Source: Miscanthus floridulus
Lineage: Eukaryota; Streptophyta; Magnoliopsida; Poales; Poaceae
Length of the DNA stretch: 64,000 nucleotides
Direction: 5' to 3'
NCBI RefSeq assembly: GCF_019320115.1
Contig: NC_089581.1
Location: 7,441,707-7,505,706 of the forward strand
The translations under genes were made by a program, and so were the position numbers. The notes under the pieces were generated by a model, which saw only the letters and a program-made list of their open reading frames with translations, had not been told where the DNA came from and ran no database searches. Below are positions 21,871 through 33,873 of this stretch, piece after piece. Positions within the stretch are counted from its first letter, which is position 1, and each line of letters opens with the position of its first letter.

Positions 21871-22711
21871 AGCCAACCTTTGATCGTATGAGCAAGAAGT
21901 GTAGTTGTGTTCTTGTCTGTTCAGAAGCATCAACGTTTGGTGGTTATTAGCTCCACCTCTTTGGGTACCCCAGTATTTGGTCCCCGACAGTAGCCCCTAA
22001 GCCTTCGAGTGATTCGGATAGAATCGCCCGGGGGGTATTTCGATTTGCTAGATGGTGCGTGCAAGCGCACCCATCGGGTGTAGCACCCGAGCCCCCGGGT
22101 GATTCAGATAGAATCGCTCAGGGGGTAATTTGGACCCTTCATAGGTATGGCTGTGAGTTTTGGTGTTTTAACAACTATATAGTTTAAAGGGAACCCTGGT
22201 ATCCTATTCATGGGGATTCGTGCAGGGTCAGCCCGGTTGAGACTCAATCATGGATCGAGACTCCCTAGAGGCTCATGCGCCTGAGTTTTGGCCATTCATG
22301 GGACCATCCCTCGTTGGGATGGCCGTCGAAATCATTGGGCCAGGCCTTGAACTCCTAGGCCTAGGCGGGCTAGAGAAACACTTTTTTGGCCCGTATCCCT
22401 TCTCTAGGAAAAGAGTCCTGGTCTGCTCGGGAAGGCGAAATGTCCAGCGCGACTTTGGTGAGAAAGGATAGGGATTGAAGGTGCATATCCCGCGTGGTGA
22501 CATGGTGGTGAATCGTGGCAGGCGCGGAGATCTAGGCATATGGTTGCGCTCCTCGCATCCATCGCCCCTATAAAACCAAAGGGTTCGCCCTAGGGTTTCA
22601 TACATTGCCTCCTTGCCTTCGCATCTACAACCTCCACCTCCAATCACTTGAGCCTTCTGCACCCGCAGCGCAGCCACCATCAAGCTCGCATCCATCCACC
22701 CCGATCATCCG

Positions 22712-25700
22712 ATGGAGCCATGGTGCAGATCCAATGTCACCCTCCAGCGCCTAGAGGGCCTTATTCACCATGGCCTTCTTTGCGCGCAGACCGTCGCCGA
22801 GGAGTGGCGGCTGCTCGGCAATGAGGACGCGTCGTTGTCGCCTGATGACTATGTTGTGTTCTTCGCTCACTTTCATGAGCGGGGATTCATCACCCCCACT
22901 CACAAGTTGCTTCGGGGGTTGCTGAATTAGTACAATGTGGAGCTGAGCACCTTACTCCCAATGGGATCCAGCACATTGCGGCATTCATCACCCTATGCAA
23001 GGGGTTCTTGGGGATTAGTCCCCACTTCGACCTGTGATGGCACTTCTTCACCGTCACCCTCCTAAAGAAGCGGGAGAAGAGGTAGGAGCTGAGCGTGCCG
23101 ATAGGATGCGCCGGCATTCAGCTCCGCAACAACCGGGTCAACGAATACCTATCGATGCGTCTATCGACCTCCAACAAGGGGTGGCATTCGCATTGGTTCT
23201 ACGTCCAGAACGACACAGCTGCCCCCTTGCCAGCGTTCATCGGACGCCTCATTGAAGAGGCCCTGGAATCATGGAGGAAGTGGGGGTCCCGGATAAAGAC
23301 AAGAAGAAAATCCAGGACCATCTTACTACCATCCAAATTTTGAAGGAGAGGGGCATGAAGGGGTCGGGGATCATCGGCGCCTACCATACGTGGAGGGTGG
23401 CGCCGCTGATGAGTCGCGCGCTTCCCCTATACCTGATGGTGCCCGAAGCATCACTTGATGGGACGACGCTTGCCGATGGAGCGCTCTCCCCCTTTCGAAG
23501 TGGTGTAGTGCATCAAGGAGGTGATGGAGCCTTCATGGGACGATGCTAGTGTCGCTCTTGATTTTGTGTATCCGATGGTAGGTACCCCCGATGCGTCTAG
23601 AATCGGGGTACATCGACTTCATAAGTTATCTTTCCCCGTGCCCCCTTTTTAATTGATCTCCCAACTCCTTGATGCTGATATTGAGATAGTGGGACTAGCA
23701 AAAGAGGCTCATCCTTATGGACCGCATGGCTCCGCTGCCGAAGGATCTGTTCGTGGCGGCGGTGAATTGCACTATTGCCAAGTGGCAGAAGAAGATGAAG
23801 GAGGCCGAGAGGAAAAAGAAGCAGCAGAAACTATAGGCACGGGAGCGAGGAGAGGAGATCGACAGTGATGATAATGATGATGATGACAAGGATGATGACG
23901 AGGTGCCCTAGGAAGCAAGGACGCACTGATAGGTACCCACTCATCAATGCAGGGACCCTTCCCGTTCCACGCAAGCGAAGGTGCGGCCATGAGGCCAAAG
24001 GAGGCGGGCTAGACCGTTGGCCCATCCTTAGAACCATTAGGGGTGGGCGGATCTACCGCTCCGCCCAAGGTCCCAGCAGAGGGGAGCGGCCTTGCCGCTA
24101 TGCCTGAGGAATCAGCGGGGACAGGCGGACCTGTCGCCGCGCCCCAAGAGCCGATGGGGGCAGGTGGATCCGCCGCCGCTCCTGAGGCACCAAGAGAGGG
24201 GAGTGGCTCGGCCACTGTGCCCCCAGACATGAGGGAGGTGAGCCCCTCAACCAAGGAGCAGGGACATGCTCAAAATTGTCCTGCCCCGATGAGCTAGAGT
24301 AGGGAACTAGGGGTTCATCCCCCAAACGTCTCCACCGCCCAACATCACCAATGTAAGTTATCGACTCCTCTGTTATCTCTGTTTTCTCTATTTTTCATAG
24401 TGACTCACGCCTTTTGTTTCTTCTGCAGTGTCAAGAGACGGGTCAGATGGGGCAATTCTATAGCGCTGGCGCCCAAGAAAATCGTCGCCCTTCAGGCAAG
24501 GCGGGGGCCACCGCCTGACGTCGTTCTCATTTCGGGCAAGAGCGGAGCCAGCATCACAACCTCATTGGCTGATCTAGCACCGCCAATGGTGGTGCCCGTG
24601 CCCTCAATGGGTCAAGCGGTTGGTGAGGCTAAGGGGGCGCCCTTGGAGGTTGCCGCACAACCAGCGATGGAAGTGATTTCGCTGTCGATGTCGGAGCAAG
24701 CGAAGCTGTCGGCCGCACCCGTTACGTCGACCATGGTGGGCATGGCATAGCTGGTCGAGGTCCTACCGATAGAGGTGGAGGCGATGGTGGCTACGATGGA
24801 TGGGTCACAGCCAGAAGCTGTGGTTGTGGCACCTGAGGCAGCGGCGCATCCCGTGCTACTAGTGGCACCAGAGACGATGCCTGTTGTGGGTAGAACGGAG
24901 GGGGTCATGGCCAAGGGACCCTCAGACACCATGGTGGTTGCTGAGGAGACTGGTAGGGAGTTGTCCCTAGTCCAGACATTGGAAGGCCACCACCCGCCCA
25001 TGCAGGATGAGCCCCTGCTCCGATGGGTGAGTCCATGGGACCTATCGTCGGGACTCTTCACTCTTGATGATGCCACCGAGGGAATGGAACAGGAGAATCT
25101 CAATGAAGGTTCATGGCCACGCTAGAAGCTCTGAACTAGGCTAGGGGCATCCTTCGAGACATGATCGTTCCTACCGGCCAGGTATTCACTTGGTCTTTCC
25201 TCTCAATCTCTTTTTTCTTCATCTATTTTTGTTTTCTGACCACTGTCTTTTTTTAGTCCCTTGTTGCTCACAGCCGAGAGAAATCCTGGTTCCTTCATGA
25301 ACACAAGGAGGATTGGGACCACCTCGTTGATGAGGAATGGCTACATAGGGATGTGACCACCCAACTTCACCAGAGGGTGGGCGAGTTGACTCTCCTTGCC
25401 ACGGAGGCAGACAATCTTCGATGGTGGGTGGCCGAGGCCCACCAGGATGCGGAGGACGCCGAGAAGTTTTTTTATGAACTATCAGAGAGGGCGCGGTGGG
25501 ATCAGGAGGAGGTTGCCACAGTGTGGAAGGAGCTAGACAAGCTGCTCCAGTGGGATGTCGAGACCCACCAGTGGATCATCGACCTCCTAGGTGAGGCCAA
25601 CAAGGAGCGGGATCTTAGGCTAGAAGCCAAGGAGAGGTCTGTGGCGCTAGAGCAGAGGGTGAAACTAGACACTAAGGTGGTCGCTCGGCTTCATAAGGAG

Positions 25701-26248
25701 TGAGACGAGCTATGCTAGACTACGAAGAGGCTCTGCTTGGAGCGTGGTACGACGCATGGGGAGCGCGACCAGGCTGTTTGAGAGTGCGACGAGGCACAGC
25801 AGAGGATTAGCTCCCACCAGGCCAAGGTCAAGTCCATGAAAGCCTAGAAGTTGGAGGCCAAGGGCTCCGCTGCCAAACACCGAGGTGAGGGGTCTTCTTC
25901 AAGCAGAGAGTGATGAGCTCAATGTCCTAAAGGTTGCCCTTGGCATAGTCTACGATGACCTACAGGTGGTGCAGGCCGAGGGGACCAGCTCACTCACGGC
26001 CAATGCCATAGATATCATGGCATGAGTGCACTAGCTGGAGAAGGAAGCTCTTCGCTCAGGGATCATCCAAGCCTTCACCATCACCTACTCGCATTATGAT
26101 GACAACATTGACTTGGAGGCGATGAGCCTTGGTTTCGTGCCAAGCTACGAACCCTCCGAGCTAGATGAAATAGAAGCGACGGTGACTCCTCTTGTAGAAA
26201 CCCTAGCGAGCAAAGTTGAAGATATGGTTCTCCCCCAGAGGGAGTAGT
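22712..26248 (+). pseudogene. Antisense multi-exon gene of element 3 (PF04195-like plus coiled coil)
   Basis: It runs opposite to gag-pol. It starts at ATG 22712 and contains FHERGFITPTHKLLRGLL, and in shifted frames ELSTLLP and then LRNNRVNEYLSM and KGWHSHWFYVQND, the features I associate with the putative gypsy-type transposon domain. Clear introns support it as a spliced gene: GTAAGT near 24353 to CTGCAG ending 24429, and GTATTC near 25180 to TTTTAG near 25256. The middle exon is Pro/Ala/Glu-rich; 25353-25703 is a charged coiled coil. Stops at 22928 and 25700 show decay. Biochemical role unknown. Its layout resembles the antisense gene of element 1. Confidence 0.65.
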
Positions 26249-28904
26249 TAGTCAAATGAGTCTGATGGACATTTATCTATAATCTGCGGACAAGTGTCAG
26301 CACTTTGGTATTTTGAAAATAGATTCACAATTTCGCTTCATTTGATTGAACTTGCTTTCTTCCCTTTTTGCATTCGAAAAAAGGTGCTCATGCAATCCAA
26401 CCATTCCGTTCGTTAAGACGGTAGGGCCCGAGGTGTATAAGAGGAAAACTTTGATTATGATGGTGAGCAAAGTAACCGTAGTCATCGGGGCATGGGGTTT
26501 TTGCAGTATGACCAAACACGCTCGGTTATTTGTTCCCACAAACCTTGCCACTAGCCTTAGCATGAGGAAGAGGTCTGATGAAGTGGCTATTTTGAAAAAA
26601 AGAGGGTATTTATACCTTTATTAGCCCCTGAGTGAGATCCGACCCCTTGCGGTTGCTGGAGTCGAATGTCACTGGAGATCGAAGAGAGGATAGCGAAACT
26701 ACTCTTGTATTCCCATGTACCCCTTCCTTAGGATTTTAGCTATCATTCTATGGCCGTGCGTTCAGTCTCATTGCAAGTCTATCCTTCCCCGAGCCCCCAC
26801 ATGTGGCGGGGATTTGGTTAAGGGTCAGCTCGTTTTTATGACTATCGCCCCGTCCGTGGTTTTCACAACTGGAGGGGTTGAGGCGACGTCACTTACATTG
26901 ATGGCTCGAGTGACGCGCTTGATGAGCTCGTTAATGGGGATGTTCTAATGGACTCCGGTCCTGTCGCTCATGATAGGGTCGACAAAGCCCTCGGGTGGTA
27001 TTCCGTTGCTCCTTAACCTACCTTCTAATAGATTCCCCCTCAATGGGGATTCTATGGGCTCGGCTAGAGGCTGGATTGAACTAGAAGGTTGAGATGACCC
27101 TATCCGCCTCTATGCAGGTTGGGCGAAGGCCACTGAGGCTCATCTGCATTTTCTCCCCTGGCTTTTGTTCGGCGCGAGGTGGCCTCGGGCCCTTCGCGGG
27201 CTGGCCTTCAAACCTCAGTCTCTTAATCTAGGATCGAGCGGCTCGAGCCCCCAAGCCCCTTGGGGTTTGATAGGAGTCGGTTGTGTTTCATGTGTCAACC
27301 CATCCTCGGCTTCTGCAACCGAAGGGGCTGAGCTAACGACACTTGCCTCGATGGCTCGAGTGTCGCGCTCAATGAACTTGCTAACAGGTATGTTCGTGTG
27401 GAATCCGGGTCTATCATCCACTGATAGGGTCGGTAGAGCCCTCATGTGGCATTCCACTACTTCTTAATGCGCCTCCCGGTAGATGCTCTTGCCGTTCGAT
27501 AGGCTCAGGTGGCCCATTGGCCTCTCCTCGACAGAGATTTTGTGGGTTTGGCTCAAGGATAGAATCGAACAAGAAAGGTCGAGATGTCCTTGTCCGCTTT
27601 TGAGCGGGGTCGGGCAAGGCCACTGGGGCTCATCTCGGGTTTTCTCCCCTGGCTCTGTTTGACATGAGGCGGCCTCAAGCCCTTCATGGGCCAGCCTTTG
27701 AACCTCAGTCAGTTGCCTCTCATATCAAATGAGGTGACTTACCGCTTTGTGACGCGACGCGAAGCGTTGAGATGCGACAATTGCATATGCAACGCTTGAA
27801 TATATGGAATGAATGTACGATGTAATGGAAATGAAAGTGAGGGTTGGTGATGTTACCTTGGCGGCATGAGAGATGAGAAGCTCTTATCAGACATGTCCGT
27901 GCAGGGTTTAGGTCCAAAATTTGCGACGGGGCCGGTGTAACCTGCACGAGCATCGCAATTTTTTGTTTCTATCTCTCGGCAGTGATCCGAGCCATTCGAT
28001 CGACTTGGGTGACCTAACAGCTTCTCCTTGAATGAGATTCCATAGGCAGACCCCTCCAGACCCTTCTTGAGAAGGCGGAAGCTAAAGCTAGGGGTGTGGG
28101 GACAAAGAATTCGATTACGCTGGTGAACAAAAAACACCATAGCCACTGGGGCGTAGGGTCTAGCGGTTCATCTAGTTTTACTCAAAGTTTACACCCACAC
28201 ACCATGCCTCTGGTTTTTTAACATAAGGAGGGGTTAGACGAAGAGAATGTCTAAATGAGTAGACACTCTCGGTAGCCCCTGAGCGATGTCCGCGTCCCTA
28301 CCATTGCTGGGGTTGGAGGCTCGGTAGTGAAATTGATATATAAAGTAAGTAAATAAGGATGCTTATCTTTCGGTGTCTATTTGGTTTCTCAACCCCATCG
28401 CTTGGGGTTCGCTTGGGCTGTCCGATCAATTCAGGAGGCCCATTGGTCTCCCCTTGATGGAGGTTCCATTGTTGGGTCCTTCTAGGTCCTGCCTAGGAAA
28501 GCGGAGAGCCGCCTGCTTGTGGCTGCGCTTTGTTTCTCAGGCCCGGCGTGCGGTAGTGGTGGACCATGCCTAGGCCACGTCGCATTTGATTAGGCACTGT
28601 CACATCGAGCAGGGCGTGACCCATCAGTCAAGATGCATCCCCTCGAATTCCCATCCGCATTGAATAGGGGAAGGAAGAGGGTTTTTCGCTCCAACCCTTC
28701 GTCTTTCTCCAACTGCTGTGTCTCCTCCTTAAATAGGGGAAGGGAGAGGGTTTTTGTCCCATTCTTCTGCCTACTCTTGAGCTGCTGCCTCTCCTCCTTC
28801 TTCCTTCTCGCCGAGTGTGTTCGCATGTTGCGGCGGTTCCTAAGTGAGAGAGGGTAATGCGAGGGAGAGGAGAACTCATAAATCCGTTCATGAATCCAGA
28901 GCGC
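26249..28904. other. Repetitive non-coding region of element 3
   Basis: Contains repeated blocks. A block with GAGCAAAG, CCGTAG and GGGCATGGGG, ending in TAGCCCCTGAGTGAG, occurs near 26390-26660, again near 28060-28330 and again near 29670-29910. No gene is supported. Confidence 0.6.
26880..27715. repeat. Two tandem copies of a block with a period of about 460 bp
   Basis: 26880-27230 and 27345-27715 share the order ATGGCTCGAGTG, GATAGGGTCG, TTCTCCCCTGGCT, GCGGCCT...CAAACCTCAGTC. Element 4 has a single related copy at 50350-50720. Confidence 0.7.
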
Positions 28905-29215
28905 GATGTTGAGCTAGAGGTCATCCAACGTAGATGAGATACTGCTAGCCGCCTTTATCGAGAAGGGGTCGCTTCTGCCAAAGGAGGAGGTGCACTGGAG
29001 GGTGCCGCCCGTCGCCGACTTTGTTATCGTCTGTGAGGCCTTCGTTGGGATGGAGCCATACCAAGACTTCTCTCAGTGAATCTTCTCCGGGCAAGCCTTG
29101 TCGGTGGGGGAGCCCCCCAGGACAGTGTTGATGGGGGGCTTCACCCTTGTAGCTGCTTAGATCGGTTAGTTCATGAAGTTTAATGAGATGTCAGAGACAT
29201 CCACCAGTCATGGCG
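28905..29215 (+). pseudogene. Antisense-gene exon relic in element 3
   Basis: About 300 bp similar to 51415-51720 of element 4. Plus-strand pieces include EKGSLLPKEEVHWRV-like and VIVCEAFVGMEPYQDFSQ reading, matching the start of the same antisense family. It is a second relic distinct from the copy at 22712. Several stops. Confidence 0.5.
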
Positions 29216-30245
29216 GCCATACTTTGGTGGGTAGCGTCCTCGTCGAGGTGTCGTTGTTAGGGTTACGGCTAATCACGGTGGCGTAGTCCCTAGATGCCCC
29301 GGTGAAGACGCCACGGTCACCGACGTGGTGCTCGACGTTGCAGACGATGGCACCCTCAGGGATCCCATGGAGTGGTAGGACGTTGCTGATGGAGAGCGTG
29401 GCGCGACAGCCGTGGTAGTACTTAGAGTAGAACTGGTCAGAAAATGTAATCGTTTAAGTTGTGGGGGAGCCCCTGTGTGAACAGTTTTTTGTATTCATGA
29501 ATACATCAGTCCCTTCTCATGATGGAATCACTTTGTAAGCGATCAATTTGTGCAAAAATGAACAAGTTCTCAGATTTTGTCACGGCAAATAGCTTTTTAG
29601 CTCTTCTCTCTCTTTTTGTAAAAGAGGTTCAGTGCCTTCCGATGCTTCCCGTAGTTAAGGTCGCAAAAAGCTCGAAGTATGGGGGAGCTAATTCTGATCA
29701 CGCTGGCGAGCAAAGAGACCGTAGCCACTGGGGCGTGGGTTTCCCATAGTCCTACCAGTTATACTTAGAGCTTGTTCCCGAAATCCTAGCCCTTAGGACT
29801 TACCATGAGAAAAGAGGGAAAACACAGAGAATGTTTGTAAGATAAACATACTCAAACCAACCCCCGAGTGAGGTCCGACCCCTCACACTTGTAGAGGTCG
29901 GATGTCACAAAAGATTGGGGATTTTGATGACAAAACTAATAAGAGAAAGTATGTGTTTATTTAGGGGTAAAAATGATGTAGCTGCTCGATGTTCCAGGCA
30001 TTGGTGAAGACCTCACCATCGATGGTTTTTAGCTTATAGGCGCCTGGCCAGAGTACTTTTACGACAACGTACGGCCCCTCCTAGGGTGGGGAGAGCTTGT
30101 GGCGGTCCTTGTTGCTCTGGACGAGGCAAAGGACTAGGTCCCCAACATTGAAGGCTCGGCCCCACACCCGTCGGCCGTGGTACCATCGCAACGCCTATTG
30201 GTACTTGGCTGAGCGAAGGAGGGTGACGTCACATGCTTCATCCAG
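29216..30245. other. Spacer between antisense relic and integrase end
   Basis: Holds the third copy of the repeated block (29670-29910). From about 29990 it contains the minus-strand integrase C-terminal tail in decayed form. No independent gene. Confidence 0.45.
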
Positions 30246-31243
30246 CTAGTCCATGGTGTCCTTGTGGGATGCCTCGACTCCCTGTTCATCATATGCTCTG
30301 ATCCTCAGCGCTCCATAGTCGAGGTCAGTTGGGAGGATGGCCTTAGAACCATAGACCATGAAGAAAGGTGTGTAGCTGGTTGCTCGGCTAGGAGTTGTCC
30401 TTAGGCTCCAAAGTACCGCGAGGAGCTTGGTGACCCACCGTGCGTCGAACTTGTTTAACCAGTTGAAGATCCTAGGCTTGAGGCCCTGTAGGACCATGCC
30501 GTTTGCGTGCTCGACCTGCCTGTTTGTTTGGGGTGCGCGACGGCGGCCCAATTGACCCGGATGTGGTATTCATCACAGAATCGAAGGAACTTTTTTCCGA
30601 TGAACTGCGTATCATTGTCCATGATGATGGAATTCAGGACTCCAAAGTGATGGATGATGTTGAGGAAGAACAGTATGGCTTGCTCGAACTTGATCGTGGA
30701 GATCGGCCGAGCTTCTATCCATTTCGTGAACTTGTCTATGGTGACAAGCAAGTGTGTGTATCCTTCGGGCACCTTTTTGAGAGGTCCAACCAGATTGAGC
30801 CCCTAGACCGCCAAGGGCCATGTGATAGAGATCATCTAGAGTGCCTGGGTTGGGAGGTGAGTTTGCTGAGCATAGTACTAACACCCTTCGTAGGTGCGCA
30901 TGATCTGCTCGACCTCGGCTACTACAGTGGGCCAGTAGAAGCCCTGTCGGAATGCATTTCCAACCAAGGTTCTAGGTGCGGCATGATGACCGTAGACCCC
31001 ACCATGGATATCGCTCAGTAGATGCTTCCCCTGTTCGATGAGGATGCAGCACTATGGGATCCCGGTGTGGCTCTGCTTGTAGAGTTCACCCTCCACAAGA
31101 ACAAAGGACTTGGCGTGACGTGCGAGCCACCGAGCTTCCGTCTTGTCCATCGGCAGCGTATCACGAAGGAGGTAGTCGATGTAGAGAATTCTCCAGTTGA
31201 TCAGAGGGTCAGGCTCTGTTACTGGATCTTGTTCAATCTCCAT
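30246..31243 (-). pseudogene. Integrase region of element 3
   Basis: The N-terminal part encodes EARWLARHAKSFVLVEGELY (31052-31243) and a degenerate zinc-binding segment. The core (30455-30772) reads YTHLLVTIDKFTKWIEARPI and SIIMDNDTQFIGKKFLRF, keeping the second catalytic Asp but with Gly changed to Asp in the usual DNGTQF. In the next frame come [14 protein letters not shown] (catalytic Glu) and TPFFMVYGSKAILPTDL. Frameshifts near 30530 and 30880. The Tat-type signature [10 protein letters not shown] fits the lineage. Confidence 0.8.
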
Positions 31244-31488
31244 GACCTTAGGCCTAGCCAGAGCCGTCGATTGGTTAGCCCCGAGGCTGGATCGGGTGGA
31301 CCATTATGGGCATGCTTTGACCCATCATAGTGCACCGAGGGCTCATGTTGGTCACTGGCAAAGACACCAGTTGGCACCAGCTCTCGGCCAGATGCCGTCT
31401 TCACAAGCGCATCGACCGCCTCGTTGAGGCGCCTTGGGATGTGATTGAGCTCAAGGCCATCAAATTTGTCCTCCAGCCATCGGACTTC

Positions 31489-31833
31489 TCAATAGTATAC
31501 TGCCATCTTGGCATCGTGATAGCTTGACTCTTTCATGACTTGGTCGATGACCAGCTGAGAGTCACCCCGGACGTTGAGGCATCGGATGCCCAACTCAATG
31601 GCGATGCGTAAGCCATTGATGAGTGCTTCATACTCAGCCACATTATTGGATAAGGGGAAATAGAGACAAACCACATACCTCATGCGTATCCTGAGGGGTG
31701 ATACAAAGACTATACCTACACCGGCGCCCTTCTTCATCAGTGATCCATCAAAGTACATTGTCCAGTACTCTTGGTCGACGACCGCCGGTGGCATTTGGAC
31801 CTTGGTCCATTCCGCGATGAAGTCCGCCAGCAC
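31489..31833 (-). pseudogene. Second (Tat-type) RNase H domain of element 3
   Basis: Open segment with YWTMYFDGSLMKKGAGVGIV (first catalytic Asp), NNVAEYEALINGLRIAIELG (Glu), and VRGDSQLVIDQVMKES (Asp). These are the family residues in order. It is preceded by VLADFIAEW, the usual linker to the first, degenerate RNase H. This duplicated RNase H is a hallmark of Tat-lineage elements. Confidence 0.85.
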
Positions 31834-31859
31834 CTGGGACTTGATCGTTGTTCAGGAGG

Positions 31860-33144
31860 CATAAGTAATGCCCTGATCCATCAACTCGAGTGCCCATTTT
31901 ACGGTTCTTCCTGTGGCATCCTGGCTTTGGACGACGTCGTCAAGGGGGAACGATGTCACAACCGTCACCGGGTGTGACTCGAAGTAGTGGCGTAGCTTCC
32001 TCTTGGTGATGAGGATGGCTTATAGGAGCTTCTAGATTTGGGAGTAGCAGGTCTTAGAGTCAGATAGTACCTCACTGATGAAGTACATAGGGTGCTGCAC
32101 CTTAAGGGCATGCCCTTCTTCCTCCTGCTCCACTACTAGGGCAGCGCTGACCACTTGTGTGGTGGCCGCTATGTATAGCAGAAGGGATTCTCCATCGGTT
32201 GGAGGAACCAAGATCGGGGCCTTTGTTAGAAGCAGTTTGACCATGCCAAGTGCCTCCTAGGCCTTGGATGTCCATTCGAAGCGGTCGACTTTCTTCAAGA
32301 GTCGATAAAGGGGGAGACCTCGTTCGCCAAGGCGCGAGATGAATCGGCTGAGTGCGGTGAGGCACCCTGTGACTCGCTAAACCCCCTTTATGTTCTTAAT
32401 CGAGCCCATCCTCGTGATGGCTGAAATTTTCTCTGGGTTGGCTTCGATGCCATGCTCGGAGACGATGAAGCCGAGCAACATGCCCCTCAGCACCCTGAAA
32501 ACACACTTCTCGGGATTGAGTTTGATGCCATTCGCTCAGAGTTTTGCAAAGGTTCGCTCAAGACCAGCAACGAGGTGGCCACCCTATTTGGACTTAACCA
32601 CGATGTCATCAACGTAGGCCTCAATGGTCCGCCCAATGAGGCCTCCGAAGCATTTGAGCATACAACACTGGTATATAGCCCCAGCATTCTTCAGACCGAA
32701 CGGCATTGAGACGTAGCAGAATGATCCAAAGGGGGTGATGAAAGACGTTGTGAGCTGGTCGGACTCTTTCATCATGATTTGATGGTACCCAGAGTAAGCA
32801 TCAAGGAAGCAGAGGGTTTCACACCCTGAGGTAGAGTCGACTATTTGGTCTATGTGCGGCAAAGGAAACGAATCCTTTGGGCATGCCTTATTGAGACCTA
32901 TATAGTCAACACACATCCTCCATTTCCTGCCCTTCTTTCGTACAAGGATGGGGTTGGCTAACCACTCTATACTTCTTTGATGAATCCGGCCGCCGATAGC
33001 TTTGCTATCTCCTCGCCTATGGCCCTGCGTTTCTCCTCGTCGAAGGGGCGCATGCGTTGTTTCACCGGCTTGGAGCCTGGTTGGATCTTCAAGGTATGCT
33101 CGGTGACTTCTCTCAGGATGCCTGGCATATCCGAGGGTTTCCAC
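31860..33144 (-). pseudogene. Reverse transcriptase and first RNase H relic of element 3
   Basis: RT segment 32584-33144: WLANPILVRKKGRKWRMCVD, FLDAYSGYHQIMMKESDQ, MPFGLKNAGA and the catalytic AYVDDIVVKSK. The thumb and connection follow in decayed frames (32390-32560). At 32032-32244 the piece LLLYIAATTQVVSAALVVEQ is the start of the first RNase H. Stops in the fingers region (near 32970) break it. Confidence 0.85.
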
Positions 33145-33873
33145 GCGAAGATGTCTCTATTAGCGTGGAGGAAGCCGATGAGCGTGCCTTCCTATTCGAA
33201 GGAAAGCGTGGTACCAACGCGCACCATTTTACCCTTAGTGCTCCTAGGGTCTACGAGGACTTCTTTGGAGCCCTCTGTAGGCCTAAACGACCCGGTCGAC
33301 TTCTTGGCATCGGGCGCTTCTTCGATGACCTCCTCCTTGAGGGCGGCGAGCTCCCCAGAGGCGACGATTGCTGCGGCGTGACCGCAGCACTCGACCTCGT
33401 ACTCATAGGCACGAGGAAGGAGGTGCCAACGGTGATGACCCCGTGGGGCTCGGTATTTTTAGCTTGAGGTATGTATAGTTGGGGACGGCCATGAACTTCC
33501 CATAGCATGGACGTCCCAGGATGGCGTGGAAGGTTTCGGGGAACCCAACCACCTCGAAGGTGAGGGTTTCAGTCCTATAATTGAACTAATCCCCGAAGGT
33601 CACGGGTAGATCGACCTACCCAAGTGGCATGGCCTGCTTCCTGGGCACGATGCCGTGGAAAGGTGCTCGGGTTGGGCGGAGACGTGTCCGATCGACGCCC
33701 ATTTCGTCGAGCATCTTGGTGTACATGATGTTGAGGCCACTGCCTCCATCCATCAGTACTTTGGTGAGCTGCTTTGGGCCAATGATCGGGTCGACCATGA
33801 GCGGATACCTCCCCGGATGTGGGACGCTCTCTGGATGGTCGGTCCGATCGAAGGTTATGGCGGACTCTGACCA
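33145..33873 (-). pseudogene. Protease region of element 3
   Basis: VLMDGGSGLNIMYTKMLDEM (33616-33798) holds the DGGS active-site variant also seen in elements 1 and 4. MVDPIIGPKQLTK precedes it, and APFHGIVPRKQAMPLG follows. The downstream flap portion is decayed near 33480-33600. Confidence 0.8.

Larger units (their letters stand above)
20590..21989 (-). repeat. 3' LTR of element 3 (1,400 bp)
   Basis: Bounded by TGTCGG and CCGACA. Its last 165 bp match 34842-35006. It contains a minus-strand TATA box and a long internal array of about 33-bp units. Confidence 0.85.
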
